Part shown: positions 17,151-23,824 of the stretch, piece by piece
How positions within the stretch are numbered: position 1 is the first letter of the stretch
How the letters are laid out: every line of letters starts with the position of its first letter
NCBI RefSeq assembly: GCF_026013365.1
Contig: NZ_JAPDOE010000001.1
Location: 1,488,001-1,552,000 of the forward strand
DNA length: 64,000 nt
Reading direction: 5' to 3'
DNA from: Paenibacillus sp. LS1
GTDB taxonomy: Bacteria; Bacillota; Bacilli; Paenibacillales; Paenibacillaceae
The notes under the pieces: model-generated
Told to the model about the DNA's origin: nothing
What the model saw: the letters and a program-made list of their open reading frames with translations, nothing else
Database searches by the model: none
Program-made: the position numbers and the translations under genes

Positions 17151-17267
17151 TTACAGCCAGAAAGATTTTGTGATGATCACGAGCAGGATGAAAAGTACGA
17201 GAATTGCACTTGTGGAAGTCCATCCGCCGCCACCAACATTACAACAACCGTATCCAACTTGACTCAT
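17151..17267 (-). CDS. YjcZ-family mini-protein, second copy
   Basis: A 38-residue protein: MSQVGYGCCNVGGGGWTSTS followed by AILVLFILLVIITKSFWL. The Gly-rich head with a Cys-Cys pair and the single hydrophobic helix match the tiny YjcZ-like sporulation proteins. It shares the core WTST-x-AILVLFILLVII with the protein at 3262-3390, so the two are paralogues. GGAGG lies eight bases before the ATG. Function unknown. Confidence 0.8.
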   Translation of the reverse strand: MSQVGYGCCNVGGGGWTSTSAILVLFILLVIITKSFWL

Positions 17268-17383
17268 TTGATTGGCCTCCTTTGAATTTCAAGGTATGCC
17301 ATAACATATGCGTATTCCGCGCAAGTGACCGGGCGATTCGGCAAGTTCAACAGCCCATTCATCTGTGATTCATGCCCGATGAC

Positions 17384-18058
17384 TTAAGCGGATGGGACGA
17401 TGGTCATATTCACTCGGTTTTCTTGCGGCTTTTGAGATGATGGGTCTGTACTCCCTCTGCCCAAAAGGATTGTACGAGTGCGTGTATCACTTCGGGATGC
17501 CATAACAACCTCTCCATTAGGTGCTATACAATAAGCGATCGGAATGGAGATCTCGCTATCATGGTACGAACCATCCGCATGGCTTGTCCCCATGACAATA
17601 CATTGATGCTGCAAGGCGATCTGCCGAGCCTCTTCGACCCACTCACTGTACTGCTCTTCACTGAACATACCCACACCAATGGAATGCATAATGATATCCA
17701 CACTTCCTTTATTCTCGTTGCGAAATCCTTGCAGAACCAGCTCATCACACAACAGCGTACTTATTACCCAACCCTGTTCCTCAACGGTCTCAGCAAGTGT
17801 ATATTTGGCTTTCTCCAATACGACCTCCCCGGCCTTACTGATGATGATTGATCGGTCCTTCGGACGTTCGTCCAGTCTGCGATGACCTGATACAATCATG
17901 ATTCCATATTCAGCAGCCAGGCGACAAGCTTCCTCGACATTCTGGTTCAGATAACCTTCAGGAAAAAATAATACATCTGCATCTGAATATTGCTTGAGTT
18001 CGGCTTCAAGCTGCAGCAAATGCTGTTCCAGCCTTGGTTGTCCAATGATAATCTTCAT
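17384..18058 (-). CDS. Carbon-nitrogen hydrolase (nitrilase superfamily)
   Basis: A 224-residue enzyme of the nitrilase fold. The catalytic triad can be placed at Glu34 (FFPEGYL), a lysine at 83 or 85 (LEKAKYTL) and Cys104 (TLLCDELV). Members hydrolyse amides, nitriles or N-carbamoyl compounds; the substrate here cannot be told. It is a little shorter than the usual 260-280 residues, and the cysteine loop CDELVLQGFR is divergent from the common CYDLRFPE. The start at 18058 follows GGGGGA. A stem-loop at 18081-18121 separates it from the gene upstream. Confidence 0.85.
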   Translation of the reverse strand: MKIIIGQPRLEQHLLQLEAELKQYSDADVLFFPEGYLNQNVEEACRLAAEYGIMIVSGHRRLDERPKDRSIIISKAGEVVLEKAKYTLAETVEEQGWVISTLLCDELVLQGFRNENKGSVDIIMHSIGVGMFSEEQYSEWVEEARQIALQHQCIVMGTSHADGSYHDSEISIPIAYCIAPNGEVVMASRSDTRTRTILLGRGSTDPSSQKPQENRVNMTIVPSA

Positions 18059-18080
18059 CTGGCATCCCCCATTCATAAAT

Positions 18081-18121
18081 AAAAGCCGGTTCATACCTGA
18101 ATAAGGTACGAAACCGGCTTA
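18081..18121 (-). terminator. Terminator after the small secreted peptide gene
   Basis: AAGCCGGTTT/AACCGGCTT with an inner TACCT/AGGTA stem, followed on the minus strand by TTTATTTATG. It ends 22 bases before the hydrolase start, so the hydrolase either has its own promoter inside this region or is reached by read-through. Confidence 0.7.
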
Positions 18122-18226
18122 AAGGTTGTACGGACAGAACACTGCTCATGTACTTCGCTTCAAGAGTAATTGTTCTCATGTTATTGCTCGGTGAAACAAT
18201 TACCTTTACAGTTCAATGGTATGTAG

Positions 18227-18406
18227 TTAGGCGTTTCTACGTTCAATACTATCATAGATGGCCTGCCCATCATAGCTTCGATCTGTAGCGATATCTTTCA
18301 CAAAGAGGGCGCTGCCTGCTGCACTATTTGCATTTACAGACAGAAAGCTAACTGCACCCACAACCCACATTAATGGATATAATGCAACGGTTAAAGCTTT
18401 TTTCAT
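18227..18406 (-). CDS. Small secreted peptide of unknown function
   Basis: A 59-residue precursor with AAGGAG nine bases before the ATG. Residues 1-31 look like a signal peptide: MKKA, then a hydrophobic stretch LYPLMWVVGAVSFLSV and NANSAAG as a likely cleavage zone. The mature part is about 28 residues and ends YDSIERRNA, with two Asp-rich turns. It has no cysteines. The layout resembles Phr-type signalling precursors, but no receptor is proven. It lies downstream of the methyltransferase-TPR gene on the same strand and ends at a terminator at 18081-18121. A promoter-like TTGAAA with a -10-like TGTATT stands about 45 bases upstream of the start. Confidence 0.65.
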   Translation of the reverse strand: MKKALTVALYPLMWVVGAVSFLSVNANSAAGSALFVKDIATDRSYDGQAIYDSIERRNA

Positions 18407-18544
18407 GTCGTTGTCTCCTTTTCTGTTGAAATAGATACTTGGTTGAATATCCCATTAATACAATTACAACCCAATTAGGTTTCAATTAATATACAACCAT
18501 CACTATTTCTAGACACATAGGAGACAAGAATCCAATTATTCCGT

Positions 18545-20101
18545 TCAGATCAACTCAAAACTCTGGAGTAACGCTGCCGCCTCTTCATGATCAGGCTTCA
18601 GGGCCAGTACTTTATGGGTATATGACAGGGTTTCTTCTTCCAGTTCAAGTTCATAACAGCACACAGCCAAGTCGTACAAGACTGCTGGATTATGGTTACT
18701 CGGATCTGCATCCAGCGATATCTCCAGAAACCGTTTCGCATCCTCATACATATACATCTCATACAATAGCTGCCCTGAGAGAAATGCCAGTCCCCCTTGC
18801 TGCTCCATCACATAGTAGGACGACCACATCGTATGAATGCCAGACTGAATATCGAGCATTTCCTCATCACTTGCATCAGGAAGAAGACTGGAAATGTGCG
18901 TAGCACTGTGGATCAAGAACTCGGCATCATATCCGCCCAGACGCCAAAACGGCAAAATATGCTTCAACTCCATACTCTCTATTCGAGAGTCTACCCATTG
19001 TTTCATACTAAAAAAGTCATCCGGTCCAAAACGTTCAACAAATCGATGGTAGGCCAGCCGCGTGTTCACATAACGGATCGGTTCGTCCACCATTAACATG
19101 CACCCAACGTTCAGATCTTTATAATGATGTGTTGTGAATCGAGTATGTGCTCCCTGTTGCTCCAAGACATATTGAATGGCATGGTAGTTGGCTGTTAAAG
19201 AAAAACTCCCGTGAAGAACGAATTCAGGTGGCTCTGCGAACTTCCAGTTATCCAGTCGATGATCCCCTTTATCAGCGGTAATCAGCACATAGCCTGACTG
19301 AGACAGCTTGTTCAACCGTTCGAGACAGGACAAGCCAATTGCAGGGAAAAGAATGTGTGAATCCTCCAGCTCCGCCTTGTACAATGTGATCAGTTCCGAA
19401 TACGAATAGTTATCTGCACTGTATTCGGGCGCCCGGCGATACTCATAACTCAGTGTCATGTTCTTCAGCATCTCAGCAGGTTCAAGTTCAAGACGACGAT
19501 CCGGAGACTGAACAAGCAGATCACACTCATATATCTCGCCGTCCCCAATATAGATTAATTCCTGCGGAATGCTGTCAAAAAAGTAATTGGCAATCAACAA
19601 CAACGGTTGTTTCAGATCGCCTGGCCGTATAACTGTACCCGCGACAACCAGTTTTAGCTCCGTATCTGCTACAGCGTCAAAACGTGCAAAATCCACTATA
19701 CCTTGTTGAATAAAGGATTGCATGGATGGGTGCTCTTTCCAACCCCGCACATTCTCCGCTACGAGATCCGTCAATACATATCTGAAAGGAGGTAAATCTA
19801 TTCCTGCAAAATCCTTTAACTCAATCAGTTTCAGCAGGATTTGGTGTGCCAAACGCCCTACGCCCGCCCCAAGCTCCACAATGGTCACGGTCTCGGTAAT
19901 CTGTCCCTTGTTTGCGAGGTCCTGCAGAAATCCAAAAATCATCTCTGCATACGCCGTGGCAATCACCGGATTACTGGTAATATATTGAGGGACCTGATTC
20001 TCTGTCCAAGCCTCTAGCCCCTTCTGTTCATAATAAGCTCTCTGCCAATCCCAGACCGGAGCTTCACTGTAACGAAAACGTTGACTTTCATTTGACGTCA
20101 T
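18545..20101 (-). CDS. SAM-dependent methyltransferase with C-terminal TPR repeats
   Basis: A 518-residue protein in two parts. Residues about 40-340 have the class I methyltransferase motif I VELGAGVGRLA (75-85) and an acidic loop (FRYVLTDL) as found in MidA/NDUFAF7-like enzymes. A hydrophobic strand (LLLIANYFFDSIP) fits motif IV. The last ~110 residues carry TPR-like helix pairs (YEDAKRFLEISLDADP; HNPAVLYDLAVCCYELE; YTHKVLALKPDHEEAA). No signal peptide. The methyl acceptor is unknown; a peptide or protein target is plausible given the TPRs. The small secreted peptide gene at 18227-18406 follows on the same strand. Confidence 0.75.
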   Translation of the reverse strand: MTSNESQRFRYSEAPVWDWQRAYYEQKGLEAWTENQVPQYITSNPVIATAYAEMIFGFLQDLANKGQITETVTIVELGAGVGRLAHQILLKLIELKDFAGIDLPPFRYVLTDLVAENVRGWKEHPSMQSFIQQGIVDFARFDAVADTELKLVVAGTVIRPGDLKQPLLLIANYFFDSIPQELIYIGDGEIYECDLLVQSPDRRLELEPAEMLKNMTLSYEYRRAPEYSADNYSYSELITLYKAELEDSHILFPAIGLSCLERLNKLSQSGYVLITADKGDHRLDNWKFAEPPEFVLHGSFSLTANYHAIQYVLEQQGAHTRFTTHHYKDLNVGCMLMVDEPIRYVNTRLAYHRFVERFGPDDFFSMKQWVDSRIESMELKHILPFWRLGGYDAEFLIHSATHISSLLPDASDEEMLDIQSGIHTMWSSYYVMEQQGGLAFLSGQLLYEMYMYEDAKRFLEISLDADPSNHNPAVLYDLAVCCYELELEEETLSYTHKVLALKPDHEEAAALLQSFELI

Positions 20102-20210
20102 TAAAATGGAAACCTGCTTTCTATCTACTTTATTTCGAATTCAATCTCTGTAATGCATTATATCATAGAACCCTGTCTACTCGATGGAGTTCAGTCTTCC
20201 CCCTCAACAA

Positions 20211-20237
20211 GAAAAAAACCTGCTTTTGAGGGCAGGT
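20211..20237 (-). terminator. Terminator after the gene at 20301-20726
   Basis: ACCTGC/GCAGGT stem followed on the minus strand by a run of seven T. Confidence 0.85.
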
Positions 20238-20300
20238 CTATGATGTTCTTCATTTAAGAAGAATACTGATCTAGTTTTACTTAGGCAAAGGCACTCAGCA

Positions 20301-20726
20301 TTAGTCTGAATACAATACTCCGTCAAAGTTCTCAGGACCTACACGGATCGTACCCAACAAGTTGGAGCTCACAAATGCAGTGTACGTCAATTGAGGTGTA
20401 ATTGGTGGGTTGAAGTCATCGGCAGAGAAGGTAATAATCTGAGGTGCCAGAACGCTCAGGCTAAACGTGGATGTAGCGGAGTAAATTACGGGATCTGTTG
20501 CCAAAGTTCCTCGAACAATTCTAACTGTAATACCTACGAGTGCTAATGGAAGCTGTAAAGACACAGTTCCCTTGAACTGTACCCGGGGGTTAGCTCCAAT
20601 GCCAGCAGTCGTTATCAAACCAATCTGTCCAAATAACTGAGGCGTGTTAATTACAAGGATTGGTATGGCGATTGAGTTAGCCAAACTCGCATTCTGCGAG
20701 GTTCTTGCATCAATAAATTGACTCAT
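20301..20726 (-). CDS. Hypothetical beta-rich protein, possibly a surface or exosporium-like component
   Basis: A 141-residue protein rich in Ala, Val, Leu, Ile, Thr and Ser, with regular alternating strands (IAIPILVINTPQLFGQIG; VSLQLPLALVGITVRIVRG; FSLSVLAPQIITFSADD) and no Cys. There is no signal peptide and no charged helix. The composition fits a self-assembling beta protein, such as those of spore or exosporium surfaces, but I do not recognise a family and cannot claim this. AGGAGGT precedes the ATG. It is monocistronic with a terminator. Confidence 0.55.
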   Translation of the reverse strand: MSQFIDARTSQNASLANSIAIPILVINTPQLFGQIGLITTAGIGANPRVQFKGTVSLQLPLALVGITVRIVRGTLATDPVIYSATSTFSLSVLAPQIITFSADDFNPPITPQLTYTAFVSSNLLGTIRVGPENFDGVLYSD

Positions 20727-20875
20727 GAAATCTACCTCCTATGGGTTGGGATAGGATAGTATATGCGAGATTTAATATACGGCGTGGACATACACTGATT
20801 TGCGTAAAAAGGGGCATATTAGAAACACACTATTAACAAATTACCTTTTTGGCTATAGCACCTAAATGAAGACAG

Positions 20876-20900
20876 AAAAAAACCCTTGCACTAGGCAAGG
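20876..20900 (-). terminator. Terminator of the tRNA pair
   Basis: CCTTGC/GCAAGG stem, then GTTTTTTT on the minus strand, 13 bases after tRNA-Ile2. Confidence 0.88.
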
Positions 20901-20912
20901 ATTTTAAGAGTA

Positions 20913-20986
20913 TGGGCCCTACAGGACTCGAACCTGTGACCAATCGGTTATGAGCCGACCGCTCTAACCAACTGAGCTAAGGGCCC
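20913..20986 (-). tRNA. tRNA with anticodon CAT, probably tRNA-Ile2 (lysidine type)
   Basis: A 74-base cloverleaf: acceptor GGGCCCT/AGGGCCC, D-arm GCTCAGTTGGTTAGAGC, anticodon arm GTCGG-CTCATAA-CCGAT, T-arm ACAGGTTCGAGTCCTGT. Anticodon CAT allows Met or, after lysidine modification by TilS, Ile (AUA). The body resembles tRNA-Ile2 of Bacillus (GnnCCnTTAGCTCAGTTGGTTAGAGC) and not elongator Met, so Ile2 is preferred. The initiator tRNA lies just upstream in the same operon. CCA is not encoded. Confidence 0.85.
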
Positions 20987-21042
20987 TAGACATAATGTAT
21001 AACGTGCAGATGATGGCTGTGAATCATCCAAGTGAAACTAAA

Positions 21043-21116
<74 letters not shown>

Positions 21117-21187
21117 TCAGTAAGAAATATTAAAACAGCGACTTAATTAATATACACCAATCTATCCTAATAAGTCAAGGGGTAATG

Positions 21188-21379
21188 TCAGGGAATAAAT
21201 CGAACACCGTAACGACCTTTGCGTGAACGATAAACTTCGACTTCTGCCGGTTCATTATGACCGTAGATCCACCCGTCCTGCTCCATTCGTTTCGCCAGAC
21301 ATCCTGCCTGAAATTTGGTTGCATACAACTTGCTGAAATATACCCAGTGCATACCGCTCGTCCTTTCCGGAGTCGTCAT
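21188..21379 (-). CDS. Small hypothetical protein
   Basis: A 63-residue protein with a short alpha-beta pattern: HWVYFSKLYATKFQAGCLA, then KRMEQDGWIYG and EVEVYRSRKGRYGVRFIP. It looks like a one-domain cytoplasmic protein; the family is not recognised. Two starts are possible: the ATG at 21379 with AGGA close by, or the ATG at 21352, which has AAAGGA eight bases upstream and would give 54 residues. The gene is between the tRNA pair and the ABC operon, all on the minus strand. Confidence 0.55.
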   Translation of the reverse strand: MTTPERTSGMHWVYFSKLYATKFQAGCLAKRMEQDGWIYGHNEPAEVEVYRSRKGRYGVRFIP

Positions 21380-21413
21380 TTATTCCTGCTTTTTGTAGAA
21401 TACCCCATTTCCA

Positions 21414-21452
21414 TAAAAATAGCCGCCAAAGATTAAAATCTTCAGCGGCTAT
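21414..21452 (-). terminator. Terminator of the MacAB-like operon
   Basis: ATAGCCGC/GCGGCTAT with an inner AGATT/AATCT stem; TATTTTTATGG follows on the minus strand. Confidence 0.88.
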
Positions 21453-21486
21453 CCTTAAAATGATGATATGACTACATCATCAAATC

Positions 21487-22938
21487 TCATTGAAACGTGG
21501 CTTTAGGGTCCTTTTTCAATTTCTCTAACATCTCGTTACCTTTAGCTGCCCACTCGCCAAGTGCTTCTTTTGGTGTCTTTTTGTTCTCAAGCACCTGGTT
21601 GAAATATTCCATGCCTTTTTCGTTTACTTGCCATAAGCCTGGAGATTTTTGATAGAGTTTATCCAGGTTGGTATTCGTTGGTGGGATTGGCTTCAAAGAA
21701 TAGAATGCTTGAATGTTGTAATCCAGGCCATCTTTTGGCTTGATGAAGCTCTTACGGGATACCATCTCATAGCTGCTACGTGCCTTGATTTTCGCCCAAT
21801 CTTCACTGTTCATGTACTTGATCAGTTCCCACGCATCATCCGGGTTCTGAGCGGCACTATTGATTGCCATCAGGTTGCTCAGATAGATGTTACCTCCGAT
21901 TTCAGGCGCTTCCGGGTGAACTGGAGGTGTGACGACATCCCAATCTACCTTTGTAAAATCTTTCATCTTATCCGCATTTTTATTCGCATCAATCAATTGA
22001 TTAATATAGCTGTAATCACCAATAACCATGGCTGACTTACCGCTCAGGAACAGATCACCCTGAACTGGATCATAACGTCCACTCGGATCCTGATCCTGTG
22101 GTTCGTCGCCTTTAGGGATAACTTTGTCAATCGCAAGTTTACTGATCGTGCTCCATACTTTCTCCCATTGAGGAGAATCCACAGTCATTTTTTCAGCTTT
22201 ATCGTCAAACGTCTTCAGCTGCAAAGAACTGTAATACTGTTGCATGGAGTAGTACGGCGAACCGCCCTGATATGTGGTGAAGGAGAAACCAAATACATGG
22301 TCTTTACCCTCCCCTTTCGTAAGACGGGTACCCAGATTGAAGATATCATCCCAAGTCATGTTGTCTGTTGGTGGTTCCACGCCTGCTTTTTCAAACAAAC
22401 CCTTGTTATAGAACAAAGCAGAGGAGGAGAAGGTTGGTGTCAATGCATAGATGCTCTGATCTCCAAGGTCCTTAATTCCCTCCAGCACACTAGGCACAAT
22501 ATCAGTGGTATCAAACTTGTCTTCCTGCATCAATGGATCCAGCTGTTTCACCAGATTCTCCTGAATTAATGATTTGACTGTTGCGGTATCCGCCACGATG
22601 ACGTCAACCGGGTTATCCCCAGTCATAATCTTCTTCAGACTTTCCATCGTATCCGGGACTTCCGGCTGTTCTTCGGTGTTACCATACCCATACATGCTGC
22701 TCTGATCAACAGCAGCTACAATTTCGATGGTTACATTGGGATGTGTCAATTCAAAAGCATCGGTGAATTGCTGACGGAAGTAACTATCATCCTGTCCTCC
22801 CCACAACGTAGCCACACGTAATACACGCTGCTCCGTATCCTTGGCCTCACTTGCCGTACAGCCGGCAATTAGCGGCAGTGCCAGTGTTGCTGTAGCCATA
22901 ATGGCCAGCACCCGTTTTCCCCATAACTTGTTTTTCAT
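21487..22938 (-). CDS. Extracellular solute-binding lipoprotein (SBP family 1) in a MacAB-like operon
   Basis: A 483-residue lipoprotein. The signal peptide ends in the lipobox LIAGC, with the lipidated Cys about residue 26. The mature part has the family 1 layout: RVATLWGGQDDSYFRQQF, a hinge near VDVIVADTATV, SSSALFYNKGLFEKAGVEPP, and WELIKYMNSEDWAKI. Proteins of this family usually deliver sugars or oligosaccharides to ABC importers, but no importer permease is here. The gene is the last of an operon for a MacAB-like system and starts 20 bases after the AbrB-tailed ATPase. It may sense or capture the substrate for that system, or be a hitch-hiker. GGGAG precedes the ATG. Confidence 0.88.
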   Translation of the reverse strand: MKNKLWGKRVLAIMATATLALPLIAGCTASEAKDTEQRVLRVATLWGGQDDSYFRQQFTDAFELTHPNVTIEIVAAVDQSSMYGYGNTEEQPEVPDTMESLKKIMTGDNPVDVIVADTATVKSLIQENLVKQLDPLMQEDKFDTTDIVPSVLEGIKDLGDQSIYALTPTFSSSALFYNKGLFEKAGVEPPTDNMTWDDIFNLGTRLTKGEGKDHVFGFSFTTYQGGSPYYSMQQYYSSLQLKTFDDKAEKMTVDSPQWEKVWSTISKLAIDKVIPKGDEPQDQDPSGRYDPVQGDLFLSGKSAMVIGDYSYINQLIDANKNADKMKDFTKVDWDVVTPPVHPEAPEIGGNIYLSNLMAINSAAQNPDDAWELIKYMNSEDWAKIKARSSYEMVSRKSFIKPKDGLDYNIQAFYSLKPIPPTNTNLDKLYQKSPGLWQVNEKGMEYFNQVLENKKTPKEALGEWAAKGNEMLEKLKKDPKATFQ

Positions 22939-22958
22939 CTCCCAGTTCCCCCTCTTAA

Positions 22959-23822
22959 TTATCTTGGCGGTGTAATAACAATACGTTCACCGTCAAATTC
23001 CAATGTAGCCCGGTTATCAATGGATAAGGCCTCCAGATACTCTTTTGGCACCTGAAGCCGTCCTGCACGGTCAATAATGACAAATGCTTCGTGAATGTCC
23101 GGCATCCCCGCATCGGACAAGCTATGTTCATCATCCAGATTCGGGTTACGCTTTACAAACTCGGTACTCGTCAAACCGTCCCGAATCGCAACGATCCGGT
23201 CCACCTTGCCAGCAAGTGTCAAGTCATGGGTAACGATAACAATGGTAACGCCGAGTTCCTTGTTCATTCTGCGGAAAATTCCCATAATTGTGTCACATGT
23301 CTCGGAATCGACCGAACCTGTTGGTTCATCTGCAAGCAGAATTTTGGGACGATTGGATAATGAGATCGCAATCGCTACCCGCTGCTGCTCTCCTCCTGAC
23401 AATTGATGCAATTTGTTATGCATCCGATCCTTAAGGCCCACCCATTCCAGTAACTGTTTCGCGTAAGCACGATCACGCTTCCCTCCCAGAATCATGGGTG
23501 TCTCCACATTTTCCAGTGCAGTGAGATAAGGCAGCAAGTTACGACCGTTGTTTTGCCAGATAAAACCTACCGTATGACGTTTGTACTCGACCAATTGGGC
23601 ATCTGTCATTTTCAGCAGATCCCAGTCTCCGACAACAGCCGTACCCGCAGTAGGTCGATCCAGTCCGCCCAGAATGTTCAGCAACGTGGATTTACCGCTA
23701 CCACTGTTACCGATGATCGCCATCATTTCACCTTGATTGACAGTCAGGTTGAGGCCCTGAAGGGCAACGACTTCCACATCGCTGGATTTAAAAATTTTGA
23801 CAAGTCCTTCGCATTGGATCAC
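22959..23822 (-). CDS. MacB/LolD-type ABC ATPase with C-terminal AbrB-like domain
   Basis: A 287-residue ATPase. Residues 1-225 form the ABC domain of exporter type: Walker A GNSGSGKSTLL, Q-loop at FIWQNN, signature LSGGEQQRVAIA, Walker B ILLADEPTGSVD, and VTHD. Residues about 245-287 (VIIDRAGRLQVPKEYLEAL, then ATLEFDGERIVITPP) match the SpoVT/AbrB swapped-hairpin fold: D-x-x-GR-x-x-(V/I)P-x-E near the start and a DGE-x-I-V-I end. Such domains bind DNA or dimerise partners in AbrB and MazE. A GTG start at 23822 follows GGAGAGG, two bases after the permease stop. This fusion is unusual for an ABC ATPase; dimerisation or promoter binding are both possible. Confidence 0.9.
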   Translation of the reverse strand: MIQCEGLVKIFKSSDVEVVALQGLNLTVNQGEMMAIIGNSGSGKSTLLNILGGLDRPTAGTAVVGDWDLLKMTDAQLVEYKRHTVGFIWQNNGRNLLPYLTALENVETPMILGGKRDRAYAKQLLEWVGLKDRMHNKLHQLSGGEQQRVAIAISLSNRPKILLADEPTGSVDSETCDTIMGIFRRMNKELGVTIVIVTHDLTLAGKVDRIVAIRDGLTSTEFVKRNPNLDDEHSLSDAGMPDIHEAFVIIDRAGRLQVPKEYLEALSIDNRATLEFDGERIVITPPR

Positions 23823-23824
23823 GT

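Noticed and set aside
18227..18406. Bacteriocin or lantibiotic precursor
   Set aside because: No Cys, no double-Gly leader and no modification or transport genes next to it; a secreted peptide of unknown role is all the sequence supports.
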